Part shown: positions 13,759 through 24,793 of the stretch, piece by piece | Layout: the number at the start of each line of letters is the position of its first letter | How positions within the stretch are numbered: position 1 is the stretch's first letter | Assembly (NCBI GenBank): GCA_036937835.1 | Contig: CM072875.1 | Location: forward strand, 21,364,501-21,428,500 | Reading direction: 5' to 3' | DNA length: 64,000 nt | Source of the DNA: Pampus argenteus | Lineage: Eukaryota > Chordata > Actinopteri > Scombriformes > Stromateidae | Program-made: the position numbers and the translations under genes | Notes under the pieces: generated by a model | The model's input: only the letters and a program-made list of their open reading frames with translations | Told to the model about the DNA's origin: nothing | Database searches by the model: none

Positions 13759-15824
13759 TTCCACATTAAACGTTGAGACACTAAGAAGAGAGGTGCGGTG
13801 AGGCATGCAGTTCTCCTGCCTCATGCCAGGGGGCGCTGGTGATCCCAGAGATTACGACGTTGCGAGTTAAGAATCATAGAATAAGTGTCGGCAAGCTAAC
13901 AGTAAATAGTTAGCAAGTCAAGTGCAACCGTCCAGGTGTGCTTTCATATTGTTTAGCCTCATTTTCCACATGGAGGATTACGTATCCATGCGCGTGGACT
14001 TCATTTATAAGTAAAGGTAAGACGATAATAACCTTTTTTTGTGATATTTTTTTTTCTATGCTACAGTTTGTATATGGAAAAAAAATGTTGAAAAATAGAT
14101 TTTAAACAAAACACGTGAACTGTTAACTGCCAATCAAATGGTGAATAAGGCTACACCGTAGAGTTCACGTGACTGATGACGTCACAGACTCATTAAATAT
14201 GTTCTGTCATCTTTATTTTCAGTCATACTGAAAGTCTTCTGCTTCTACTAATTTTCTATTAATCAAACAGTTTACACAAATGTCAATAACTTTGTATTCA
14301 AATTTATTTTTTAATTTAATTAAATTAATTGTTGGTATATTATTGAAATCCAATCTAGGGTCACTAGGATGTGACCCCTCACCGGTTTAATAACCCTGAC
14401 TGTCTGGGGTTAAACGTGGGTCTATTGGTCATTCCAGTAAATTACATATATGACATAAATATCAAAATCTGACTTTAAAAAAAAGTAAATTAACTTTTAC
14501 TCTCTGCAGAGTTACATATAGCTTGTGCAACTTAAAGAACATAAAAAATACTCTTCTTGGGATAGTAATTTGTCTTATTTTGGCACAAAACATTTTAATG
14601 ATCAAGTTTATTCTTGGACTCTCCTCAGAGACAGAGCTACACATATGTACTTCAACACAACACGTCTCCTACTTAGCTGTAAAGGCCTGGAGGCTTCACG
14701 TTTCCACATCACACTTGTGTTGGATGCATAGCGGATCACAAATTATTGGCTTCCACGAATGAGTCACACATCGTGCTTGAATCAAACTTTCCCATTTCAG
14801 CAGATGAAAGATGAAAACAAACAGCAGATTCATCATTCTGCACAGTGAACCTCGAACATCTAAGTGAAGTAACAAATCAAATCACGCATCATTGCTTCCG
14901 CCACTTGTCGCTTGTTGTTATGGGCACATCAACACTGGCTAGCAAGAACACAGAAATCTAACCAATAGAAGGAGCCTCTGTCTCTCTGACTGTATGTCCT
15001 TCAAATGTCTCAACAACCGTTCGTCCGATCGACTTCACTTCAAGGAAGTGCAGTGTACAAAGATGTTCCTACAAACTACAACTGATCCTGTTTCTTTAGA
15101 CACTTCCAGTGAACAGTAGAATAGTAGAACTAGAACAGTAGAATAGTAGAACTAGAACAGTAGAACTAGATAGATTACATAGTAGAACTACATTTACTCA
15201 ACTCAGCATTCAAGGTCAGAAGAAGATTTTAAATTCTGAAGGTGAAATTAATATAACTTACATATTAATGGTAAAAAAAACCTTTAACAGGAAGTCACTG
15301 GAATTTTCGAACATTTTATTTCAGGATTAAACTGCTTTATATCCTGTCTGTGTTATACTTTAATAATAACAAAACAATAATTTCCCTTTTTGGTGCACAG
15401 AAACAGTTTCTCCACATTCATTTATGCTGATTTCAAGAAATGTCCGAAGTTCAAATTAGACCCACGGTGTCAGAGACGGTTATTGTGACCACCTTAAATT
15501 TCTTCAGGTTTTTACTATATTATTATTATCCATGATATTTAGTTTTAGCTAAAGCTATCACTTTGAGCTCTGTTGGGTAATTAGTTGGCTATCAAGCTAA
15601 AAAGAAAAATAGCACAAATTAACATGTATAATAATGAAATGCCCCAAACTGTGAGCTCCATTAGTAATTTACGTAATCTGTTCTCTCCTCCAATACAAAA
15701 GAGGAACCATTTTTTCTGCCATTCAACAGTTCACATAGCCACATACACAGTAACATCCCTATTAGTGGGATTCTGGAGATCTATTGTCAAGCATATTCAA
15801 AGCAAACCCATTCATCTGGTCCCA
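11103..15824. other. Intergenic region between ranbp9 and rnf182
   Basis: No convincing coding exon was found on either strand. It holds a decayed dispersed repeat at 12118-12300 (ATTAATCGATTAGTTGTTTGG), a short 12-bp tandem repeat (CATGTGGAAC type) at 12630-12672, a TG microsatellite at 13718-13755, two related stretches sharing CAGCAGATGAA and GAAAACAAAC (about 11870-11930 and 14800-14870), and AT-rich DNA. In human, MCUR1 lies between RANBP9 and RNF182. None of its exons was recognised here. Confidence 0.6.
13718..13755. repeat. (TG)n microsatellite
   Basis: Nineteen uninterrupted TG dinucleotides in intergenic DNA. Confidence 0.97.
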
Positions 15825-16664
15825 TTACGGTGGTATGCAGTCCCAGAGCTCATGGCAGATGCACTGGCAGAACCCATAGACCATGAACATGATGAGGCTG
15901 GCAGGAACCAGGCTCACCAGCAGCACCCCGAGCGTTGTCCTCTGCATGATGAGCAGGTAAACCCCCATGGGCAGCGAGCTGAAGTACAACAGCCCGAGAA
16001 CCCACACTAGCACCCGTGCCGAGGTCTGACACAGGAGGGCGGCACAGTTCCACACCGTCCACCTCTGCGTGATGGACGCCATGGAGTCCAGACTGGATGA
16101 GCGGTAGCCAAGGTCTGCAGCATGGAATCCACGTGGCTGGTGGTGGAGGTCCTGGTTTGAGGAGGACGCCGGTGGAGGCTCCATGATGGTGATCACCACA
16201 AAGTTAGGGGAGCCGCGGATGGAGGAGTAAGTGGTGGTGGAGGAAGAGGAGGAAGAAGTGGATGTTGCAGAGAGGTTGCTGCCCATCAGCGAGCTCAGAT
16301 GTCTGGGGCTCAGGAGCAACTCCGTGGTTGTCTCCTGGTGGAAATGGAGGTTCCTCTGGTTCCTGCTTTGTAGGGCCAGTGCGGCCACCAGGTTGCAGTC
16401 ATCCGGCAGGCTGCTCACCGACTCCCCTGGCAGTCTGGTGATGTAGCGGCAGAACGGGCACACCACAGCGTCGGGAGGTGACTCACCCAGGTCCAGGATC
16501 TTAGCGAGGCATTTGGCACACAGACGGTGGCAGCACTCGAGCACCTTCGGCTTGCGACTCCCCGGGTTATACGCGCAGTAGCAGATCTTACACTCCAGCT
16601 CCTCGGTGCTCAGTAAGTCCACATGGCCACAACCATCCTCTGTGCTTTGCAGCTCAATCATCAT
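15825..16664 (-). CDS. rnf182: E3 ubiquitin-protein ligase RNF182
   Basis: A single coding exon of 279 codons, against about 247 residues in mammals. The RING-HC finger is at residues 25-72: C25, C28, C44, H46, C49, C52, C69, C72 (KPKVLECCHRLCAKC, VVCPFC). A serine-rich linker (about 130-145) is longer than in mammals and accounts for much of the extra length. Two C-terminal membrane segments lie near 218-240 (VLVWVLGLLYFSSLPMGVYL) and 245-266, and the tail is CQCICHELWDC. RNF182 is a membrane-bound RING ligase studied in neurons and in innate signalling (family knowledge). The start is either of two adjacent ATGs (MMIEL); the second, at 16661, is equally possible. Upstream sense DNA is CT- and CA-repeat rich, and any 5' UTR exon was not located. 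Confidence 0.95.
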   Translation of the reverse strand: MMIELQSTEDGCGHVDLLSTEELECKICYCAYNPGSRKPKVLECCHRLCAKCLAKILDLGESPPDAVVCPFCRYITRLPGESVSSLPDDCNLVAALALQSRNQRNLHFHQETTTELLLSPRHLSSLMGSNLSATSTSSSSSSTTTYSSIRGSPNFVVITIMEPPPASSSNQDLHHQPRGFHAADLGYRSSSLDSMASITQRWTVWNCAALLCQTSARVLVWVLGLLYFSSLPMGVYLLIMQRTTLGVLLVSLVPASLIMFMVYGFCQCICHELWDCIPP

Positions 16665-16818
16665 CCTGACTCCAAGCTCTATCCAGCCTCGAGATCAACA
16701 GAAAAATCCAACCAAAAGCTCAAGTCCAGGCTCAGCACGGAGGCACACGGCAAGTTTCCCATCGATGGAAATGGTGACAACTCCCCACTCCACTGAAGGT
16801 TTGGGGTTCATTGTGGCT

Positions 16819-16820
<2 letters not shown>

Positions 16821-16856
<36 letters not shown>
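16821..16856. repeat. (TG)n microsatellite upstream of rnf182
   Basis: Eighteen TG dinucleotides about 160 bp upstream of the rnf182 start. With the GA-rich tract at 17026-17062 and the AC tract at 17199-17233, it makes the upstream region very repetitive. Confidence 0.95.
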
Positions 16857-16858
<2 letters not shown>

Positions 16859-17196
16859 AAAGAGAGAGATTTGGGAGTTGATGCAGGAAACCCCTCGTGG
16901 GTTCTGGCCTTGGGGGCTTTCCTGCCTCGGAGCAGTTGGGGAAACTGTGCTTCGTTTGGGGCAAAAAAAAAAAAAAACCTTTCATGTGCACGAAAAGAGA
17001 GAGAAAATGTGAGAGAGACTGAAAGAAAGATGGAGAGTGAGAGAGAGAGAGAGGGAGAGAGATAACTGTTAACACAGCAGTAGAAGAGAACAAACAGAGG
17101 CGAACGGACAACAAAGCAGCGCCTGTACCAACCAGAGCTGGAATATTCGAGCTTGATCTTTTGTTGCTCAGTGAAATTTGGTCCAATTAGTGGCTG

Positions 17197-17198
<2 letters not shown>

Positions 17199-17233
<35 letters not shown>
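17199..17233. repeat. (AC)n microsatellite
   Basis: Uninterrupted AC dinucleotides, about 17 copies, upstream of rnf182. Confidence 0.95.
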
Positions 17234-17234
<1 letters not shown>

Positions 17235-17849
17235 CTTTTTTTTTTGGAGCTTGTAACTCTTTCAGAGATTTATATAAAACCATATTTGTTTCCATATTAT
17301 TATGATTTGACGTATAGAGGTGACAGTTTGCTTTACGGTTGTTATTTTATTTGTTTGTTCTTCTCTTCAGTTTAATTTATTTATCTTGATTTTCCCAGGA
17401 CTCATTTTCAACTATGTTTTATTAATATTTTTGTCAATATCACCTTTTTTTTCAGATACTCTGACCTGCTAACCTGCTTTTTTTTTTTTTTTTTTAAACA
17501 AAAAAAACAAAAAACATGCCTTTAAAAGTTCCCAGTGCCAGATACCATGTTGTGCCTTTAATATGGGGTGTCATCACTACACTTACCTTTCAGGACAGTC
17601 ATGAATTTACACGTCTGTAGATGTGAATATGTGTCAGTGAAATAGTGGCCGCAGCGGTGGAAAGTAGAGCAGGTCATTGTTGGAGATCACAGTTTGGCAG
17701 TGAGCTCTGATCTCGACTCGCGTCCAGAACAGCGCAGGCCGCCGTACAAAATGGGTCATCGCGTCTTTGTAGTTCTTAGTTTAGTTAGTTTCTGACTGAG
17801 TGCAACAATTATTGCAACAAGCCGACAACTACGTCAACTTTACGCAGGT

Positions 17850-18010
17850 ATTATTCACACAAGTACTTGTGTAGGTACACCTTAGAGTAAAACCATCATT
17901 TACTCAAGTACTGTGCTTAAGTACAATTTTGGGGTAATTGTACTTTAGTTTTTCTTCTTTTGTGCTACTTTATACTTCTACTCCAGTACGTTTCAGAGGG
18001 AAATTATTAT
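17850..18010. repeat. Dispersed 'AGTAAAAGTAC'-type fish repeat
   Basis: Carries ACTCAAGTACTGTGCTTAAGT and CTTCTACTCCAGTACGTTTC, resembling a repeat common in percomorph genomes. Related pieces are present at about 48276-48350, 54370-54475 and 61515-61595. Class not determined. Confidence 0.5.
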
Positions 18011-18699
18011 TCAGCTACATTTATTTCACAGCTATATATATGAAAACTTTAAATGCTGCTTATACATACAATCAGTCAGTTGTAAAATTCAAATAATATA
18101 CTTGTATGATAAATATAATACGCAGGACATTTTGCATAAAGAATACTTTTAATCTAATGTTAATTTTCTTTATTTTTATATATTACATGTACACACATTA
18201 CAAGAAATCTCCAAACACACACACACACACACACAGAGGCAGGCCACTTGTCTGACGTCAATGACCTCAACCACAACAAAACAAGCAGCAGCTGAGGTCT
18301 GGATCAGCGTGAAGTCAGACTGAACGAGACCAAACAAGAAAGGAAGTGAGATGGTTTCATCCTTCATGATAAAACATAAATTATAAAGATTAGACATTGT
18401 GAAATAAAAATCCAGCTGTTGCTATTTTATATACTGGAAACGATGGTATGGGATACAAAACGATGTATCTCCATTTAGGACCATAAGACCTCACAAAATA
18501 CCTCCAAACAGTAATATATAAATATAATGTGTACAATGTGCTCGACAATAGATGGAAAAAAAAAAGATGAAGATCTAATAATATATAAACTCTGGTGAAA
18601 CAAGAAGCTACGGCGACACCTCTTTTGAATATTCTTTACCAAATCGTATCACTACATTTTTATAGTTCTTTCATGTGATACAGATGATGTTAACTTCTC

Positions 18700-18924
18700 T
18701 GTGTGCTTTTTCTTAGTTTCCCTGTTGAGCTGCGAAGGAAGTATTGTAATAAAACGAGGCACATGTGGAGGACTGCAGAGTTTATCTCCATCACTTCCAT
18801 AGTAAGTTCATTATGAAGGGATCTATGAATGAATTACAGCAACATAAATCCATTTAAATGTTCATCTGGGCTCCTGATTGTTGATTTAAGACACATTTGA
18901 AAAATGGTGAACCTGTTCTTTAAT
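18700..18924. mobile_element. TTAA-type MITE remnant
   Basis: Shares TTTCCCTGTTGAGCTG, CTCCATCACTTCCAT and a TTGAAAAATGGTGAACCTGTTCTTTAA end with the copies at 22030-22389 and 59750-60170. The left terminus is missing or too diverged to recognise. Confidence 0.5.
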
Positions 18925-19353
18925 AATTAGTTAATTATGTGTATTTCTTTTTTTTATCAAACCACTGTTTAACTGTTATATTATATGTTGCTAATAAATC
19001 AAGTATGTCTCTAGTCTGGAAGTGCAACACAGCATATATTCACATATGAGTCACTTTAGATTTAAAGTCAGCTGTAACTCTTTTAGCCCCCATAAATAAA
19101 GAAAGAATAGATGCTTGTGTTTCCACTCTGCTGGTTAAAGAAACTGGCCCATGGTTGAACCTAATAGCTGACGCCTGGTATGATGTAATACTGTATATCA
19201 CATATATTCATTTAAAGTTCAGAGAGAGCGAGTAAAGAATACCATGGATACCATGGAGGTATAACATAAAAACAGAAACAATAATAATACAACCACAACT
19301 AACAGCAGCACTTTGTATTTTGGGACACAGTAGGAGAGGTAGAAAGCAATCAG

Positions 19354-19421
19354 ATATTAGCCGCATTTGAAATAGTATTATACTACTAGTACTTAAATAC
19401 TATTTCAAATGCGGCTAATAT
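19354..19421. repeat. Perfect 26-bp inverted repeat (hairpin)
   Basis: The left arm at 19354-19379 (starting ATATTAGCCGCATTTG) and the right arm at 19396-19421 (ending CAAATGCGGCTAATAT) are exact reverse complements over 26 bp, separated by 16 nt. It lies about 115 bp upstream of the retreg1 start codon, at the edge of its CpG-rich promoter. Perfect arms imply recent origin or maintenance. Confidence 0.9.
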
Positions 19422-19439
19422 GGTTACTTTTATTTTGAA

Positions 19440-19760
19440 AAACAGAAGACCGGAAGCTGTGTCGTTAACGTTCCGGTAAACTTGACACCGCGGGAGGAGC
19501 GGAGTGGCAGAGCGCAGGGGCCCCGGTCGTGTTCCAATGCTGGGGAGCCGGGAAGCAGGACCCGCGGGCGGCGGAGAGGCGGCTGCCGGGCCGCTGAGGC
19601 GGCCACACGGCGGGGAGGAGATGCCTCCCGGCCGCGCAGGGTGTCGTCTTACCGGCCTGGTCAACTGGAGGCAGAGACCGTGCAGGACTTCAGCCCTGTT
19701 TGCTGCAGCCAACACGGTGTTCTGGTAGGCATCATGACGCAGGGATATCAGGCTCCCATC
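19440..19760 (+). promoter_or_regulatory. retreg1: CpG-rich promoter and first exon of retreg1
   Basis: A GC- and CpG-dense island in otherwise AT-rich DNA, covering the first coding exon. It contains an ETS-type ACCGGAAG motif near 19449 and no TATA box. The transcription start was not placed. Confidence 0.6.
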
Positions 19761-22700
19761 CCGGTAACACTGAGCTGCTGTTAGGAGGGGAAATAACTTT
19801 GGATTGAGTAAAACATTATCACAACATTTATACAACAATAATATAATAATAATATTTTATGTTTTGTACCCCAATTATTTTATAAATATTACAATAGGTA
19901 TATGGCCATACAAGTTCAATATGTATCTGTATTGTACATAATGGTATCATATATATATATATATATTGTCATATTATTACAATAATATTGAGAAATCAGG
20001 TTTTTAAAGCGTTTACACTTTTGAATTTGTCTGTTTTGTATTTTCTAATATATTAGATGTATATTGTATGAATACTGAGGTCATAGGTTCAAATCCACCA
20101 AAACAACCTTTCACTTTATTATTATAATATTCATATATTATTCATTCAGTTGTGTTTTCTGTACATTTTTATGTCCGTCAGGAATAAAATAAAAATACTT
20201 TATTAATATTTCACTGGCCAAATAGTTGTCAAATTTAAGTGAGTTTAAGTCTAAAAATACTTGAACCTGCAGAAATATGGAGGGCATGTTGTCCGTGTCC
20301 TCAGCCGTAGCCACAGCCCTGCGTTTCCTCCAGGATCAGCCTCTGACCTTGTTTTTATGGTGCATATTTATCTCCTGGAGTATTACAATGATATTTTTTA
20401 CAAAATGAATTTCAGACAGGACTGCAGTCAACAATTCATCCAATACAACCTCAACCCAACAAGAAACCTGAACATCATCCCTTTCATGTTCACATTTTAT
20501 GCCTTCATTGACATTTAAATTATATTTTCTGTTATTTTATCTCTCTGTACGTTGATCTTCGTGCTGTTTCAGTTAAAGGCTATAATTTGCATTTAAGACT
20601 TGAGGTTACGTCTTACTGTAACCTAATTCACTGACTACTGGTTCAAAAATACTTCAACATGTTTTCTCCAAACATATCAGCATTTGCGTGACACAACACG
20701 AGAAGCTTCTGTTGTCTCTGTGCAGGTTCGTAGCCTTCACTTCTTTCCGGGCCTACAGCCTCGCGGCCGTCCTGCTGGTTCTGCTGGTCGTCATGATGAG
20801 CGCCAGAGACGTCGCTCGGTCCAGATCTACAGGTAAAGATATGCATTGATAACACTGGATTACCAAACTGATCGCTAAATTACAGACAACCTGTAGGTCG
20901 CACGTATTGATCAATATACATCATTGATGTATTCAGTATTTTTTAAAGGAGGAAGTAAATCCTCTGACCTTTCTACTCTTAATAATGTTAATTATATGCT
21001 GCCTTAATGAGCACTGAGTAGAGTATGTACTTTAAAACTCTTAATCTCTGTAAGGAAACATATATTTATTTTATGTTTAGTGTATTTTTCTTCTTCCTGT
21101 GGACATCCAGCTGTTTCCAGCAGTTCCAATTAAAAAGCAGGAAATATGGGTGATTTTCAAAACAAAATGTGAGATAAAAAAGATAAGATATTTCTACTTA
21201 TCAATCTGTCTACTATAAAATATAAAATGACTCTCTTACATTATTCACTGTTGTAGAAAACTGTAACATATCTCCCAAAAATATCAGTTTTCAGGGGCCA
21301 AAAGATAAAATAAACTTAACTTTGTGTCCTACCTGGAGAAACATATGTTTTAGAGGTATTGGTATTCATCAGGTCAGATATGTCGACCATATTTCATGTT
21401 ACGTCTTTTACTCTTAAATCTAAACAGCTCAGATCAGCAAGATAATGTTAGTTTTGTCAGCTTGATAAACTTTTAGTAACAACTCATCTCTACATGACAT
21501 CTAGTTTATGTTTTAATGTAGTGACACTTAGGTCATTAAGAGGCTATGTTTGAACTTCAGAAGAGCCGGAGAACCCGGAGAAACCGGAGAACCCGGAGAA
21601 ACCGGTTCCGTGTCCTTACTGTTGGTGACATATTGTGATGTGAATTGTAAACACTGAAGCTGAAGTGCGTTTCTAAACACAAACTAGTCGTTAAAATTTG
21701 CATCATTTTAGGAGGACGACAACGTGACTTTTTTCTCACGTTACACAAAATACACACGAGTACACGCGTCGCTACCGTTGTGTAAATAGTTTTGCAAAAT
21801 GACTCGTTTCACTATCAGAATCTCGTTATGAGGGAAATCATGATAAATAATGTATTTCCTTTTTTTCCACAGGACTTCAGTTGTGGCGCAGCATGACGGC
21901 AAGGTAGGACATCTCAAAAATACAACGTTAAAGTAAAAGAAATGTCAAATATAAAAAATAAAACGTGTAGAATTGGCAATTTTTAAATGTAATTTATGTA
22001 GTTAAGATAGATAGATAGATAATGAGGCTTCATCAGTGTGAGTTAGTCATATCAAGTGGATATCTGACACATTTACAGTCTGTTTAGCATCAAATTCCCT
22101 CTTTGTGTTTCCCTGTTGAGCTGTGGTGGAAGTATAGGAACAAAAAGAGGGACTTTGGCTCTAAAAACACTGTAACGTTGAAACATATCTGCTGGATTTG
22201 AAGCTTCAGATTAGCTTCACATGAACTTTAAATCCATGTTTGTGGGTTTAGTCTCCATCACTTCCATTGTAAGTGTGTTATGAAGGGATCTAATGGTCAG
22301 TATGAACAGGAGGATGATTACAGCAACAAACACATGATCACTGTTCATATTTGGCTCCTGACTTGAAATATTGTGAACGTATCCTTTAAGTCTTGGGTTG
22401 AATGTAATTGTTGTCCTGCACAGACAAACTACTGGAAATGTGTGTCATGTTAAACTAAAGGAACAGTAATATGTGTTGAACCTGCAGCATCCTTTCTGAC
22501 ACCAGACTCATCCTAAATCTGCCCTGCAGAGTTAATTGGTCACACATGACCGTCTAATTAAATCCCACCGCTAACGTCTCTCTGAGCCACATGACGACTC
22601 AAACACTGGTGGAGTTTCAAGTCATGAATCATCTTGTCATACGCAAGTATTTAGTTGCATTTAGTGCTGAAACGTGGAGTCAATAAACAGAAAAATGAAA

Positions 22701-24204
22701 ACACTGTAAACAGAATATCTTCTGGGATTATGACTGCTGACCCGACGCATGAAGCAGTTGGAAAACATTATTTGGAGCTCCGCATGGAATCTATGATAGA
22801 AATAATCAATAATTAAAGAAATCATTGTTGCAGCCCTTGTTTATATGTGCAGTGCTGCATTCATTAACTCCTCCTAATTACAACCATGGGGCTGTTTGTA
22901 TTCACGGCATGTTAAATAGATTAATAGATGCATGGATGCAACGTGTGTTAGACAGAACTGTATTTGGCCGATTTGGTGTGTTTTGTGCTCGAGGCTCCAG
23001 CGCTTCAGTAAATCCATAGATTACTGCAAGCGGCTGAGAGGTGGGGAGTCACATTGGTCACCCGGTTCACACTCCTGCCCTGTGTTTGGGGGGGTGGGTG
23101 GGGGGGGTCCGTTACTCGATGCTGCAGCCGCCGGTCCTGAAGGCTTCAGCGGAGGTGAGAGGGATTTGTGGGCGCCAGGCTGGATGCAACACATCTGAGT
23201 TACATAACAGAAAGTTGGGTGAGTCCAGGTCAGGGACGGCTCTCAGATTGTTTCCATCTTAGAATAATACCAGTAAGCAGAAGAAGAAAGATTTAATGCA
23301 ACATGGAAAATTGAGCTAAAAATGGCATCACCGTTGTTAAACGGCAAGCAAACAAGGTGATTCTCATATGAAGCTCCATCAAAAAATGACAAACTCAACT
23401 GTTTCTGGAGCTTCATCAGCAGATGCAGTTAGTTCAGTTATCATGTTGACATCCCGTTCGGAGGGGATTAACATTACAGGGGGAGGTGGGGAATGAAATA
23501 TTCACTGTGGCCTTCTCTGATTCAACTCATCGTTATTTTAACCTTTGGGGAAATGACAGGATGAAGGTGTAATAGACATGAATATTCAGCAGGACAAAGC
23601 CTCCGTGAAGAGTTGAAGAAATGTGAACACACAGACGCACATATTGATGTGATTCAGTGTGACCACGTAGAAATCAGAAAATAGATGCTACAGCACATGT
23701 TGAAGGTACCAGTACCAAGATGAGCCCGTATGTTGATTTCAGCATGTTTCCATTTATCAGATGAGCAGTGAAGTTAAATTTTACACTGAGATGATAAAAC
23801 GTAGAAGGACAAACAGCTCGATCCATATCCATCCGATATCCATTAGAGACATAAATCCACATCTGCATTGGGTTTAAGACTCTCGACAGATTCATGTGGT
23901 TTATGTGGACATGTATGTTCATACGTGATGTGTGTGTTTTTCCCTTTGCACTGCAGAAATATTTTGATTACTTTCCACCCTCATTTGTACATCTACAGCT
24001 GTAAATATCTCTTCTTCTTCTTCTTCTTCTTCTTCTTCTTCACCTTCTTCTTCTTCTTCTTCTGTGACATTTGGCCAGCGCGGTGGGATTGTGTCGTTGT
24101 CACCTGCTGTTGTCTGTCAGAGGTGTCTTGTGGGTAATTGTGCATCAGGATCAGGGCACAGGCTTGGTGGAAGATTAGCTGCTGACAGCTGGCGAGTTTA
24201 AATC

Positions 24205-24243
<39 letters not shown>

Positions 24244-24755
24244 GTCCCGAAACTAAAACATATTAGTTAAATATTATATATATTTTACAGCTGATAAATT
24301 AAATTCCACCACAAAGTGTTTACAGGTGTTTACAGGTGTTTACAGTACTAATTTAATAAAGCTGTTTGAGGCTAGCAGCTCCAGGATCCAGCAGGGGGCG
24401 ACTCCATCGGTTACAAAAAGAAGTCCATTTGTATGTAAGTCTATGAGAAAATGACCCCACTGATTTATTACCTGAGTGACGTGTTTATGGCCTCAGGCGC
24501 TTGTTTTTTATTTTTTTTACAGTCTATGAAGGATTAAAAGTTTGATCCATGTTGCACATCTGACCAAACCCCCTTTAATAATGTCATAGACATCATTACA
24601 AACACTAATACAGCATAATTATTATCTTTAGAGGCTGATCACACCTTAGTTTACTTATACTTACCTATAAATGTGGACAAATGTCATGTGACTCTGAGGA
24701 AGGAAAGACAACAAACAAAACAAAACAAAGTGTGTTAAGACCTAAAACCTGAGCT

Positions 24756-24793
<38 letters not shown>

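Larger units (their letters stand above)
16665..19353. other. Intergenic region between divergent rnf182 and retreg1
   Basis: No coding exon recognised. It contains CA/TG and GA repeats close to rnf182, a dispersed fish repeat at about 17850-18010 (ACTCAAGTACT, CTACTCCAGTACGTTTCAGAGG), a CA repeat at 18211-18234 and a TTAA-MITE remnant at 18700-18924. rnf182 (minus) and retreg1 (plus) are transcribed away from each other, so both promoters should lie in this interval. Confidence 0.6.

Noticed and set aside
16695..17295. Minus-strand frames of 163 and 187 codons upstream of rnf182
   Set aside because: They consist largely of TH, VC and SL repeats translated from CA/TG and GA microsatellites.
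19482..19784. 100-codon plus-strand frame and 150-codon minus-strand frame in the retreg1 CpG island
   Set aside because: GC-rich composition keeps several frames open. Only the frame from 19537 continues into the retreg1 exons.
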